The notes: generated by a model not told the origin, from the letters alone. DNA of 64,000 nucleotides from Streptomyces sp. NRRL WC-3742 (GCF_000720635.1 NZ_JOCF01000009.1:62001-126000), one strand, 5' to 3'; positions 7,394 to 15,400 are shown, numbered from the stretch's first letter. Translations and numbers: made by a program.

Positions 7394-7479
7394 CGCTCTG
7401 TCCTCCTTCGTCACTCGGAGTGGCTGCTTCCAGTGAACGGCCCCAGAGTTGGCGAAACCAGAGCAGAAGGTGAGCACAT

Positions 7480-7511
7480 GTCAGGCATAATCAACGCACT
7501 GTCCGGCCTGA
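7480..7511. promoter_or_regulatory. Inverted repeat in the divergent XRE control region, candidate operator
   Basis: GTCAGGC (7480-7486) and GCCTGAC (7505-7511) form a 7-bp inverted repeat with an 18-bp spacer containing ATAATC. It lies between the leftward small-gene group and the rightward XRE-TPR gene, where an autoregulatory operator would be expected. Confidence 0.4.
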
Positions 7512-7542
7512 CCTGGGGCCTCGATCCGAGCGGAGGCAGCCC

Positions 7543-8799
7543 GTGGCTCCGAGAAGGACACGCTTCGCGGAGCGTCGTAAGGCGCTGGGCTACAGTCAGG
7601 AGTCGTTCGCCACTGAGCTGGGAGTGGCGGTCTCCACAGTCACCCGTTGGGAGGCCGGTACGACCGACCCCCAGGGGTACGTGCACCCCAAGATGGCGAA
7701 GCTCCTCAGGGTCACCCCTGAAGAGCTGGCGGACCTCCTCGCACCAGAGGTGAATCTCCCTGACCGTTCGGTGGTCTACGCTGCTGCCCCACCCCCTGGT
7801 GATACTGACGACATGAAGCGCCGCGATGTACTGAGCCTTCTCGCCGTGACTGGGGCGCTCATCGCCCTACCTGGTACCGGCTCGCCCTCGACACGCTGCG
7901 GGGTAGCTGTGGGACTGGCGGAAACCGGGCCGGAATTGAACTCGCATCTCTGGAGGGTTTTCGGCCTCTCGGACTCCAAACAGGCTGTCTACCCGATGGT
8001 CCGACACCAACTCGGGCTCCTGGCCAAGGGGCTAGGAGAAGGACAGAGCGATGCCTCTCGCCGGCAGCTCTGTATGCTAGTTGGAGACCTATATCAGCTT
8101 GCCGGCGAGATCTTCTTCGACGCCAATCGGTACACCGACGCGGCACATTGCTACACCCTGGCTGCCAGCGCTAGCAAGGAAGCCGGCGCTTTCGACATGT
8201 GGGCTTGCGCACTGACGCGGCATGCCTTCGTGGAACTCTACGAGCGGCGTCTCTCCGTGGCGGCTCCGATCCTGGCAGCGGCTTCTCAGGTCGCCGAGCG
8301 GGGTGACCGTCAGCTCTCGACTAGGCACTGGGTGGCTGCCGTTCAGGCAGAGGTACACGCAGGTCTTGGTGACCTTGATGCGACCAAGCATGCGCTCGAC
8401 ACCGCAGAGCAGGTCCACGATCTCTCTGGTAAGCCTCACAACGGCGGATGGCTCCGTTTCGACGGCTCCCGCCTCGCAGAGGAACGTGGAACCTGCTACC
8501 TCGCACTCGGCCGTCCTGATCTGGCGGAGGAGGCACTAACCGCTGCACTCTCGCAGCAGCTCTCGACTCGCCGTCGGGGAGCGGTGCTTGCGGAGTTGGC
8601 AGCCCTCGGTGCCGAGCGTCGTGATCTCGATCAAGCAGGTCACTACACCCGCGCCGCTCTGGCTCTGGCAGATCAGACTGGTTCGGGCTATATCGGCAGA
8701 AAGCTGGAAGGCGTCAAGAGTCGTCTCGTTCCGCTCCTGGCCGATAGTCGCGCTTCCGCACTACACCAACAGATCACGGCGCTTGAAAGTGCTGTCTGA
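7543..8799 (+). CDS. XRE-family regulator with TPR domain, candidate prophage repressor
   Basis: 418 residues from GTG 7543, with GGAGG six bases upstream. Residues 8-60 are a Cro/C1-type helix-turn-helix (G-Y-S-Q-E-S-F-A-T-E-L-G-V-A-V-S-T-V-T-R-W-E-A-G). A hydrophobic linker near residue 100 is followed by TPR-like helices to the C-terminus. The architecture matches XRE-TPR regulators of actinomycetes, some of which sense peptides. With the divergent DUF397-like gene it forms an immunity-like locus. Codon use is less GC-rich than in the structural genes, a sign of separate origin. Role as lysogeny repressor is inferred. Confidence 0.7.
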   Translation: MAPRRTRFAERRKALGYSQESFATELGVAVSTVTRWEAGTTDPQGYVHPKMAKLLRVTPEELADLLAPEVNLPDRSVVYAAAPPPGDTDDMKRRDVLSLLAVTGALIALPGTGSPSTRCGVAVGLAETGPELNSHLWRVFGLSDSKQAVYPMVRHQLGLLAKGLGEGQSDASRRQLCMLVGDLYQLAGEIFFDANRYTDAAHCYTLAASASKEAGAFDMWACALTRHAFVELYERRLSVAAPILAAASQVAERGDRQLSTRHWVAAVQAEVHAGLGDLDATKHALDTAEQVHDLSGKPHNGGWLRFDGSRLAEERGTCYLALGRPDLAEEALTAALSQQLSTRRRGAVLAELAALGAERRDLDQAGHYTRAALALADQTGSGYIGRKLEGVKSRLVPLLADSRASALHQQITALESAV

Positions 8800-8813
8800 T
8801 GAAGGAGTCACGC

Positions 8814-9173
8814 ATGTCGACTGACGGCCGAATCTTTCGCGAAGCGTGGATCGCGGGAGTGCTCAAGCACTACCCGGGCACACCAAAGGCTGGCTACATC
8901 GCTCCGTGGGACGAGACCCCCGAGTGGGAACGCGAGTGTGCCGCCAGTGTGTTCGGCCAAGTCCGCGACTTCGTCAACGTAAGCAGTGGTAACACGTCCA
9001 AGCTGACCCGCGAACAGAAGGGCCGTTTCGTAGCAACGTGCTGGATCGCGCAGATCTACAAGCACATTGAGAACCCGAAACCGGGCTACGTCGCTGACTG
9101 GGACGACCTGCCGACCTGGCAGCAGGAGACCGATGCAGACATCTTCGAAGTGATCGAGCAGGCGCAATCCTGA
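8814..9173 (+). CDS. Two-fold repeat protein, function unknown
   Basis: 119 residues from ATG 8814; GAAGGAG at 8801-8807 decides this start over an ATG at 8799. Two halves align: W-I-A-G-V-L-K-H-Y-P with P-K-A-G-Y-I-A-P-W-D-E-T-P-E-W, and W-I-A-Q-I-Y-K-H-I-E with P-K-P-G-Y-V-A-D-W-D-D-L-P-T-W. The product is thus a tandem pair of about 42-residue helical units with conserved Trp and Pro. It directly follows the XRE gene and probably shares its transcript. I do not recognise a function. Confidence 0.6.
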   Translation: MSTDGRIFREAWIAGVLKHYPGTPKAGYIAPWDETPEWERECAASVFGQVRDFVNVSSGNTSKLTREQKGRFVATCWIAQIYKHIENPKPGYVADWDDLPTWQQETDADIFEVIEQAQS

Positions 9174-10347
9174 GCGCAGTGCCCCAGCCCTGAGCTCTCA
9201 GGCTGGTGGGTCGGGGTGGGGCCTGGTGCCATCGGCCGGCGGGGCTCGTGGCGCAGCGGTGGGAGGCGGGCGTGGCGGTGTGCGGGGCCGGGATGGGCTC
9301 TGGTTTCCGTTCGCCGATCTCGACTCCGTCCGCGAGCATCTGCCTCACGGCGGCGTCGGCCTGGTGGCGGTACGGGTGGCGGGAGATGAAGTGTCCGTTC
9401 TCCCGGATCTCGTACATGTCGGCCGCGAAGTCGGTGGTGTTGAGGGTGACTTCGAGGTGGCGGTCGTGGCCGGAGCCGGTGACGGTCCAGCGGCCGGCAC
9501 CCACCGCGGACCACGTGAGGTCGATGTCTGCCCCAGCGCGGACCCGCTCGGCACGCTCGCGCTCGGCCTGCTCGTCCGCGAGGCGCTGCCGCTTGGCCGC
9601 CAGCTCGGCCTGGTGCCGCTGCTCGGCCTCCTCGCGGCGGCGCAGGAACTCGGTCCGACTCTGGGTAGCCTGGCGTTCCAGCTCGACGGCGCGCTGGCGG
9701 GCAGCCTCGCGGCGGCGGGCGGCCTCCTGGCCGCCGGGCAGCGGGGGCAGGGCTTCGGGCTCGTGGCGGGCGGGCCAGGGCTCGGCGAGGTCGGCGCGGT
9801 GGTGCCACCAGATGGCGAGCATGGCGCGGCCGTCGGCGGTGGCAACGACGTCGCCGTCCGCCTGTTCCAAGAGGAACCCGGCGGCGATGGCCAGTTCCAC
9901 CACCTTGCGGCGCATGCGGCGGCCCTTGGCCCCGAAGCGGGCCCCGGCGGGGATGAAGCGGTAGCCGGTGCCGGCGCGCCACACCACGGCGTCGGGGTCC
10001 TCGCCGCTGGCCGCTGCGACGAGGGTGTAGAGGCGGGTGGTCCACCCGGACTTCTCGCGGGTCTCGGCGTGGCGCGCGGAGGCGAGGAAGCGGCGGATCT
10101 CGCCTTCGTGGTCGTCGGCGTGGAGGCGGGCGGCGTGCTGGGCGTCGTCCTCGTGGTGGTGGCGGTCGCCGATCTCGGCGGGGTACCCGGTGTAGGGGTC
10201 GCCGCAGGTGAGGCACCAGACGGTCCACCAGCGGCCCCGGGGGTGGGTGTGGGCGCTGACCGCGACGGGGCAGGGGTTGCGCAGCCCCCACTCCAGGACG
10301 GTCCCGGCGCAGGGTACCCACAGGGCGCGGTCGGGGGTGGTGGGCAC
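8974..10347 (-). CDS. Coiled-coil protein with apparent loss of its stop codon
   Basis: Start GTG 10347, with GGAGA upstream. The N-terminal part has His/Cys pairs (C-L-T-C-G-D and H-H-H-E-D-D-A-Q-H-A-A-R). The middle (about residues 205-270) is a charged coiled coil rich in E-A-A-R-R-R and E-R-A-E-R. The natural C-terminus is probably near residue 372, where the boundary motif used by neighbouring genes would give TGA; here the base is changed and reads TGG (9229-9231). The frame therefore runs on antisense through most of 8814-9173, and those last 85 residues look non-native. Function unknown. Confidence 0.55.
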   Translation of the reverse strand: MPTTPDRALWVPCAGTVLEWGLRNPCPVAVSAHTHPRGRWWTVWCLTCGDPYTGYPAEIGDRHHHEDDAQHAARLHADDHEGEIRRFLASARHAETREKSGWTTRLYTLVAAASGEDPDAVVWRAGTGYRFIPAGARFGAKGRRMRRKVVELAIAAGFLLEQADGDVVATADGRAMLAIWWHHRADLAEPWPARHEPEALPPLPGGQEAARRREAARQRAVELERQATQSRTEFLRRREEAEQRHQAELAAKRQRLADEQAERERAERVRAGADIDLTWSAVGAGRWTVTGSGHDRHLEVTLNTTDFAADMYEIRENGHFISRHPYRHQADAAVRQMLADGVEIGERKPEPIPAPHTATPASHRCATSPAGRWHQAPPRPTSLRAQGWGTALRIAPARSLRRCLHRSPAARSAGRPSQRRSPVSGSQCACRSARSSTLLRNGPSVRGSAWTCYHCLR

Positions 10348-10416
10348 TGGTGTCTCTCCTGTGGGTGGTGCGGGAGTGGTTGCTCAGGGTGAGTGGGCTG
10401 GTTACTCGGCGTAGGG

Positions 10417-10472
10417 GCCTATGTCATAATGTCTTTTTTATTGACATTTATAAAAAACATAGAGACATAGGC
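10417..10472. repeat. AT-rich 56-bp imperfect palindrome
   Basis: GCCTATGTC (10417-10425) pairs with GACATAGGC (10464-10472), and the inner ATGTCTTTTTTA pairs with TAAAAAACAT apart from one bulged base. The loop is near TTGACATTTA. This is one of the most AT-rich spots in the prophage. It lies between the methyltransferase gene and the 10347 start, so it could be an operator, a terminator or a replication-related element. Confidence 0.7.
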
Positions 10473-10556
10473 TCTGATGGTGGGTTCAACCCGATTCGGG
10501 TTCCGGCACTCGGCACTTCGACACGGCCGGGGTGGGGCCTGGTGCCAGGGCGTGCT

Positions 10557-11336
10557 TCAGGCGGCGGGGATGTAGCGCAGGCGGCCGGCGTCGTCGTGGG
10601 TGAGGTAGGGGCGCATGATCTCGGGGATGGGCATGGTGTCGGGCTCGCCCCGGAGGGCCGCGCCCCACTCGGCCATGAAGGCTTGGCCGATGTACTCGGT
10701 GTAGGCCGGCGGAATCGCCTCGGTCAGTTCCTCGTGCACGTCGGTCCAGTGAATGCCCATGGCGGCCTGCATCTCGGTGACGGTCCCTTTGCCCCCGCCC
10801 TTGCCGTAGGCGGCTATGTACGGGCCGTCCCGCCAGACTCCGTGGCGTATCCCCCGGACGGGGCCCCGGTGCTTGGGGTGGGGCATCTGCTTCGGCTCGT
10901 TGCCCCACCACTCGATCTCGAAGTAGCGGTGGCGGATGACCCCGAGTCCGAAGCTCTCCCCGCACAGGCTGAGGTCCCGTCGGATGCTGGAGCCGGGAAC
11001 GTTCTCGATCACCCACGGCACCCCGTACCAGCGGCACAGCTCGCGCATCTCAGGGATCAGGTCGACGTACGTGCGGCGGCCCTTGTTGGTGCCCTTGGTC
11101 AGGGTGCAACTGGCCTGGCACGGCGGGGAGGCGTGGACCAGGTCGAAGTCCTGGCACTGCTCCCTCATCGCGTCGAGCGCGTCGCCTTCGATGAACGCGA
11201 ACGGGTAGTTCGGCCGGGGCACGATGTCCACGCCGACCACGTCGAAGCCAGCGCGCGAGTAGCCCATGCCCGCGCCCCCGGCGCAGCAGAAGAGGTCGAG
11301 GACGCGGGGGCGGCGGCCGGTGGTGCGGGGCGTCAA
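10557..11336 (-). CDS. C5 cytosine DNA methyltransferase, orphan
   Basis: 259 residues. Motif I is D-L-F-C-C-A-G-G-A-G (residues 14-23), motif IV is S-P-P-C-Q with catalytic Cys73, motif VI is E-N-V (111-113), motif VIII is R-H-R (135-137), and motif X is the A-Y-T-E-Y-I-G stretch near the end. It is short for the family, so the target-recognition region is compact. The start is TTG 11336 with AGGAG upstream. No restriction nuclease lies beside it, so protection of phage DNA from host restriction is the likely role. Confidence 0.85.
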   Translation of the reverse strand: MTPRTTGRRPRVLDLFCCAGGAGMGYSRAGFDVVGVDIVPRPNYPFAFIEGDALDAMREQCQDFDLVHASPPCQASCTLTKGTNKGRRTYVDLIPEMRELCRWYGVPWVIENVPGSSIRRDLSLCGESFGLGVIRHRYFEIEWWGNEPKQMPHPKHRGPVRGIRHGVWRDGPYIAAYGKGGGKGTVTEMQAAMGIHWTDVHEELTEAIPPAYTEYIGQAFMAEWGAALRGEPDTMPIPEIMRPYLTHDDAGRLRYIPAA

Positions 11337-11399
11337 GGCGTGGTTCTCCTGCGGGTGGTGCGGTGGGCGGGGGTGGGGACTGGTGCCAGCTGGGGCCGG

Positions 11400-11507
11400 T
11401 CAGCTCGCTCCGACGGCTTCGAGCCACTGGCTGGCGTCCATCCCGTCGAGGGTCGGGCAGCCGTCGCGGAAGCGGACGTCGCGGGGCTCCAGTTCCAGGC
11501 CGAGCAT
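11400..11507 (-). CDS. Very small frame downstream of the 11527 gene, uncertain
   Basis: From ATG 11507 the frame gives 35 residues beginning M-L-G-L-E-L-E-P-R-D-V-R-F-R-D-G and ending W-L-E-A-V-G-A-S. It has protein-like composition and GC-biased third positions, and fills the space between two boundary motifs. The ribosome site is weak and the open frame continues upstream without a standard start, so the true start may be unusual or this may be a remnant. Confidence 0.35.
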   Translation of the reverse strand: MLGLELEPRDVRFRDGCPTLDGMDASQWLEAVGAS

Positions 11508-11526
11508 CCGCGCGACGTGCAGGCAC

Positions 11527-11754
11527 TCACGGACGACGAGCCCCCCGGTAGGCGGCTTCCGCTCGGGCCTGGGCTTCGTCTCCGAAGTAGCGGCGGGGGC
11601 TGTCCCCGGTGAGCATCCGGCCGCACGCTCCGTACGGCTGCCGCTCGACGGTCCAGGTGCCCTTGGCGTCGGGGGACAGGATGAAGCTGACGGCCATGGG
11701 GGGCTGCCCGGGGCGGGTTTGCGGGCAGGTGAGTGTGTAGCGGGTGGCGGGCAT
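11527..11754 (-). CDS. Small early protein, function unknown
   Basis: 75 residues from ATG 11754, with GGAGAC upstream. The pattern Y-T-L-T-C-P-Q-T, F-I-L-S-P-D, W-T-V-E-R and Q-A-R-A-E-A-A-Y suggests one alpha/beta domain. It belongs to the leftward operon whose genes are separated by the boundary motif. Not recognised. Confidence 0.55.
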   Translation of the reverse strand: MPATRYTLTCPQTRPGQPPMAVSFILSPDAKGTWTVERQPYGACGRMLTGDSPRRYFGDEAQARAEAAYRGARRP

Positions 11755-11825
11755 TGATGTCTCCGAGGGTGGGGTCTGGTGCCAGCGCTGGTGGTCGGCC
11801 GCCGGCGAGAGGCGGGGCCTGGTGC

Positions 11826-12509
11826 CTACGCGGCCTTCGCGGGTGCGGCGGCCGGCAGCGAGGCGGTCAGGGCGAGCAGCACGGCCTCGGCCATGTCGGG
11901 GGTCAGGTGGGAGCACGTGATCTCGATGCCGCTGAAGCGGGCGCGGCTGACCTTGACCTCGGCGTGCGGCGACGTCCAGGAGGTCCCGGGGCCCTGGTTC
12001 CAGCGCAGGGTGCGGGTGGTGTCCTCGCCGTTGCGCCGGTTGTACTCGCCGGGCGGCTGGCCGGTGGTGAGCGGCAGGGCCTTCAACCGGCGGGCCACGG
12101 TGGTCACCTCGTGGACGTCGGTGAGGTGCTGGTGCTGCCTGCGGCTCATCTCGGCTACTGCCGCGTTGAGGACGGGCAGCAGTCGCCGCTGGACGTCCTG
12201 GGCGACCTGGGCCGGGGTCTTGGCCCCGGTGACGGTGATGTCCCCGGCTTCGATGTCGTTGCGGTAGTAGTAGGTGCTGGCGTCGGGGAGGACGCCGTGC
12301 ACCCGCCAGCGATCGTGACTGCGGAAGTGCTGTTGGATCAGCACCCGGGCCTGGTCTTCGGTGCGGATCAGTTCGACGGCCGGGGTCCAGTCGGGTATCC
12401 GGCGCGGTTCGACGGTCCACTCGTCGGTGCCCAGGGCCTGGGCGAGCCCTTCCGCGAGGGACAGCAGGGCGGTGCGAAGGGTGGTCATCTTGCAGTCGGG
12501 GGTGGGCAC
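11826..12509 (-). CDS. Early protein of 227 aa, function unknown
   Basis: The start GTG 12509 lies inside the start-associated version of the boundary motif, with GGAG upstream. An ATG seven codons in is an alternative. The N-terminus is helical; the middle has Y-Y-Y-R-N-D-I-E-A-G-D-I-T-V-T-G, and the end is a helix rich in Ala and Leu. The TAG stop falls within a boundary-motif copy. No motif identifies a function. Confidence 0.6.
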   Translation of the reverse strand: MPTPDCKMTTLRTALLSLAEGLAQALGTDEWTVEPRRIPDWTPAVELIRTEDQARVLIQQHFRSHDRWRVHGVLPDASTYYYRNDIEAGDITVTGAKTPAQVAQDVQRRLLPVLNAAVAEMSRRQHQHLTDVHEVTTVARRLKALPLTTGQPPGEYNRRNGEDTTRTLRWNQGPGTSWTSPHAEVKVSRARFSGIEITCSHLTPDMAEAVLLALTASLPAAAPAKAA

Positions 12510-12603
12510 TGGTGTCTCCTGCGCGGTGCTCGGGGGGTGGGGCCTGGGGTCTGGCCGGGCCTCGGCACGGTCCGGAGGGTGGTCCGGGCCGCACCGGGGC
12601 GGG

Positions 12604-13110
12604 TCAGGCCGCGAGTTCGGTGCTGCGGATGAGCAGGCCGGGCAGGCAGTCCTGGAGCAACGCGGGGATCATCTCGGTGTCGCGGTCGCGCATCCACGGG
12701 TGGCCGGGGGCTGTGGCGATGGCGAACGGCTCGCCGCCGTCGGCGGGGATGACCACGCGGAACCGGGCGCGTACGACTTCCGGGCGCACGGGCGGGCAGA
12801 CGAGGTCGAGCACGCTGGGGTGGGTGTCGCTGACGACGCCGTAGCGCACGGTGCCGTCGGACTCGGTCCAGCGCTGCCACCCGGCTCCCGCGCTTCGCTT
12901 GCTGCTGGGCTTGGTGGCGAGTCGGGGCCCGGGGCCGATCTTCACGGCGCGGCCGGGGCTGCTGACGGTCGGCAGGTCCAGCGCGGTCTGTACGGCCTTG
13001 GTGTGCTTGTTCTGAGCGCCGCGACCGGCTGGGGTGGTGACGGTGACGGTCTCGTGTCCGTCCTCGCCGGGCAGTCGGAGCGTGGTGGTCAGGGCGGCGG
13101 GGGTGGGCAC
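12604..13110 (-). CDS. Early protein of 168 aa, function unknown
   Basis: Start GTG 13110 in the same start-associated motif seen at 12509. The N-terminal half is basic and low-complexity (G-R-G-A-Q-N-K-H-T-K and T-K-P-S-S-K-R-S), the C-terminal half more structured, with R-A-R-F-R-V-V-I-P-A-D-G-G-E-P and a final L-L-Q-D-C-L-P-G-L-L helix. Not recognised. Confidence 0.55.
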   Translation of the reverse strand: MPTPAALTTTLRLPGEDGHETVTVTTPAGRGAQNKHTKAVQTALDLPTVSSPGRAVKIGPGPRLATKPSSKRSAGAGWQRWTESDGTVRYGVVSDTHPSVLDLVCPPVRPEVVRARFRVVIPADGGEPFAIATAPGHPWMRDRDTEMIPALLQDCLPGLLIRSTELAA

Positions 13111-13168
13111 TGGTGTCTCCTGCGGGCGGTGCTGGGCGGGGGTGGGGCCTGGTGTCAGCGGCGGGTGG

Positions 13169-13363
13169 TCACGCGGCGAGGGCGTGCGCGGTGACCAGCT
13201 CGGCGTCGCGGACTTCCGGCTCGTGGCCGTGGCTGTAGCCGTCTTCGCGGGCGTCGCTGTCGAAGATGTCCAGCGCTTCGGCCTCGGCCTGGTCGGGCGT
13301 GTCGGCTTCGACCTCGTACTCGTAGGTCTCGGTGAAGTCGATGCGGACGGTGTAGCGGGGCAC
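13169..13363 (-). CDS. Small acidic early protein
   Basis: 64 residues from GTG 13363, with CAGGAG upstream. It begins P-R-Y-T-V-R-I-D-F-T-E-T-Y-E-Y-E-V-E-A and continues P-D-Q-A-E-A-E-A-L-D, the pattern of small beta-alpha phage proteins that replace 'Y-x-V-x-V-e-A-x-x-x-x-E-A' domains. Strongly acidic. Function unknown; a DNA-mimic or inhibitor role is possible but unsupported. Confidence 0.6.
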   Translation of the reverse strand: MPRYTVRIDFTETYEYEVEADTPDQAEAEALDIFDSDAREDGYSHGHEPEVRDAELVTAHALAA

Positions 13364-13446
13364 TGCGGTCTCCTGCGGGTGGCGCGAGTCGGGGCGGGTG
13401 CCGGCCGAAGGGCCGCCCTTCGGCCGGCCGGGGGTGGGGCCTGGTG

Positions 13447-13917
13447 TCAGCGGCCCTCGTAGGAGATCCACCAGTCGGTGTGGCCGGTCTCGTAGGCGAA
13501 CCACTCGCCGTCGTCGCCGCTCAGGTCGACCGCTTCGGCCCAGGCCCGGTAGCCGTCCCGGCTGAGCCGCCAGCCGCGCATCCGGCTCGCGTCTTCGGCC
13601 CCCTTGCCGTAGGCCCGGCTGTCCGGGGTCCACTCGGGCAGGTCGTCAGGGTCACTGACCCACGCGGCTTGGACGACCGGCAACCACACCACCCGCACCA
13701 CGCGGCCGGGGCGAGGCCATTCGACGGTGACGGCTCCGCCGGGGCCGGGGGTCAGGGTCGCGCCGTGGTGGGTGGCGTGGCGCGCGAGCCGCTGGGCCAG
13801 GGTGTCCGGCGGGGTGGACGGCGAATCGTCGGCGGTGGCGTACGCCTTCACGCCGTGAGTGCTGGCGTGCTCGCGGAGCTGGGCCGCAAGTGCGTCGTAC
13901 TGGTCGCGGGTGTTCAT
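13447..13917 (-). CDS. Early protein of 156 aa, function unknown
   Basis: Start ATG 13917; the TGA stop at 13447-13449 is part of a boundary-motif copy. The N-terminus is helical, with a Pro/Thr-rich linker, then V-V-R-V-V-W-L-P-V-V and a Trp-rich acidic end (D-G-E-W-F-A-Y-E-T-G-H-T-D-W-W-I-S-Y). Not recognised. Confidence 0.6.
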   Translation of the reverse strand: MNTRDQYDALAAQLREHASTHGVKAYATADDSPSTPPDTLAQRLARHATHHGATLTPGPGGAVTVEWPRPGRVVRVVWLPVVQAAWVSDPDDLPEWTPDSRAYGKGAEDASRMRGWRLSRDGYRAWAEAVDLSGDDGEWFAYETGHTDWWISYEGR

Positions 13918-13998
13918 CAGTGCTCTGTTCTCTGGGGAGGGGGTGGCCTGGTGCCAGCCGCCCGGGGTGGGGCCTGGTGTCCCCCCGGGCGGGGCGGC

Positions 13999-14253
13999 TC
14001 AGTCGAGCCGGAGGCGGTCACCGAGCGGGATGCCGCCGACGCGCCGCCCGACGGGGTGGGCCCTGGTGTACTCGGCGCGGGCGGCTTGTCCGGCCCGGGT
14101 GACGCGCCAGTACCCGGCCAGGGCCCCGGAGGTGAGGTATCCGGCCGCTGCGAGCCGGGCCGTCTCGGTGCCGTCGGGGTCGGCGACGTCGGCCCCGATC
14201 CGGTCGCAGAACGACCAGTGCGAGAGAAGCGCGAAGTCCTGGGCGCTGATCAC
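13999..14253 (-). CDS. Small winged-helix-like early protein
   Basis: 84 residues from GTG 14253, overlapping the upstream stop as GTGA. The sequence A-R-L-A-A-A-G-Y-L-T-S-G-A-L-A-G-Y-W-R-V-T-R-A-G-Q-A-A resembles the recognition helix and wing of PadR/MarR-like folds (L-x-x-x-G-Y-L ... Y-x-V-T-x-x-G). DNA binding is a guess from that pattern. Confidence 0.5.
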   Translation of the reverse strand: MISAQDFALLSHWSFCDRIGADVADPDGTETARLAAAGYLTSGALAGYWRVTRAGQAARAEYTRAHPVGRRVGGIPLGDRLRLD

Positions 14254-14495
14254 CGGCGGCCCTCCATTTCGCGGATCAGCGCTTCGAGTTCGGCGGTGAG
14301 GTCGAGCAGCAGGTCCCGGCTGTCGTACGCCCGGGAGTCGTCCATCTCGTCGTAGTCGCCCATGTAGCGGTCTTCGGCGGGCTGGTCGGGGTGGTCGGGG
14401 TCGTACGTCGGGATGTTCTCGCGGAAGGTGGCTTCCCAGTCGCGTTCGTGGCGGCGGACGCGGTCAACGAGGGTCTGGAGATGTGCGGCGGACAT
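14250..14495 (-). CDS. Small acidic helical protein
   Basis: 81 residues from ATG 14495, preceded by CAAGGAACAGCG, the same leader used at 14974. It is highly charged with helices at both ends (L-V-D-R-V-R-R-H-E-R-D-W-E and L-T-A-E-L-E-A-L-I-R-E-M-E) and a central acidic Asp/Tyr-rich stretch. Coupled to the next gene through a GTGA overlap. Function unknown. Confidence 0.55.
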   Translation of the reverse strand: MSAAHLQTLVDRVRRHERDWEATFRENIPTYDPDHPDQPAEDRYMGDYDEMDDSRAYDSRDLLLDLTAELEALIREMEGRR

Positions 14496-14554
14496 GACGC
14501 TGTTCCTTGCGTGGGGGTAGGGGTGGGGCCTGGTGTCAGCGGGCGCGGGGGCGG

Positions 14555-14974
14555 TCACCGCCGCCACTCCAGCTCGTCCAGGTTCGGGCTGTAGCCGACC
14601 AACCGGACGTTGACGTAGCTCCGGGCGGAGTCAACGGCTCCCATGGCGTCGCGGGGGTGCGGGTAGCTCCGGCAGTACCGGCGGCCGTTGTCCGTGTCCT
14701 CCCACGCGACCACGTACGCCCCGCCGTTGGCCGTGTCGGTCACCAGCGCGACCGGTTCGCCGTCCTGCCACGCAACCAGGGCGTAGGGGGTGGTGGTGAG
14801 GTCCCGGGCCAGGGTGTAGACCACGGCGGCGCGGCCGGTGCCCTCCAGTTCCTCCAGGACGTCCCACGCGGCACCGCGTGCGGCGGGGTGAACGGTGTTG
14901 CGGCCGGACCTCATGAACCCGGCCCAGTCTCCGGCGGGCTCCAACAGGTCAAGGGCGTAGGTGATGGTGGGCAT
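14555..14974 (-). CDS. Early protein of 139 aa, function unknown
   Basis: Start ATG 14974 after CAAGGAACAGCG; the longer open frame to 15058 lacks a ribosome site and crosses a boundary motif. Mixed alpha/beta pattern: L-V-A-W-Q-D-G-E-P-V-A-L-V-T-D-T, A-Y-V-V-A-W-E-D-T, and R-L-V-G-Y-S-P-N-L-D-E-L-E-W at the end. Not recognised. Confidence 0.55.
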   Translation of the reverse strand: MPTITYALDLLEPAGDWAGFMRSGRNTVHPAARGAAWDVLEELEGTGRAAVVYTLARDLTTTPYALVAWQDGEPVALVTDTANGGAYVVAWEDTDNGRRYCRSYPHPRDAMGAVDSARSYVNVRLVGYSPNLDELEWRR

Positions 14975-15067
14975 GGCGCTGTTCCTTGCGTTCGGGGTGA
15001 GGGGGTGGGGCCTGGTGCCAGAGCGGCCACGGCAGGGGCCGGAGAGTCCGGCCGCCACCGAGGCGGC

Positions 15068-15400
15068 TCAGACCTCCAAGCCGGAGAGCGCGTTGTCCCA
15101 CGGCTCCATGGCGTCGGTGATCAGCCGGTCCAGGTGGTCCCCGGCGTCCCGGCCGCAGTCCTTGCAACTGACGGTGGCTGCTTCAACGCCGACGCCGTGG
15201 GCGTAGAGGCCCGGGGTACCGTCGGCGCGGCGGTAGACCTCGAACCACAGGGGCGCTGCCGCTTCCAGCACTCCGCCGCAGTCTTCACAGCCGAACTCGT
15301 CTGCGCTGGCTGCAACTTCGTGGTCCGGCAGGTCCGCGACGATCGCGGCGAACTGCTCGGCGGTCTCGGCGGGGGTGGGCTTGGGGGCGTTCTCGGGCAT
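15068..15400 (-). CDS. Small zinc-finger-like early protein
   Basis: 110 residues from ATG 15400, with CGGAGG upstream. Two C-x-x-C pairs, C-E-D-C and C-K-D-C, separated by about 40 residues, would make one four-Cys metal site. The N-terminus is an acidic helix (T-A-E-Q-F-A-A-I-V-A-D-L-P-D-H). Role unknown. Confidence 0.55.
   Translation of the reverse strand: MPENAPKPTPAETAEQFAAIVADLPDHEVAASADEFGCEDCGGVLEAAAPLWFEVYRRADGTPGLYAHGVGVEAATVSCKDCGRDAGDHLDRLITDAMEPWDNALSGLEV

Noticed and set aside
7478..7753. Small plus-strand frame starting M-S-G-I-I-N-A-L with a fair ribosome site just before the XRE gene
   Set aside because: It continues out of frame through the XRE coding sequence with Arg/Ser/Pro-rich noise. 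The start may be a chance site; a short leader peptide cannot be excluded but is not supported.
10473..10520. Possible tRNA 3' half (GGTTCAA-like T loop near 10483-10492)
   Set aside because: No acceptor or anticodon arm pairs in the right place on either strand.
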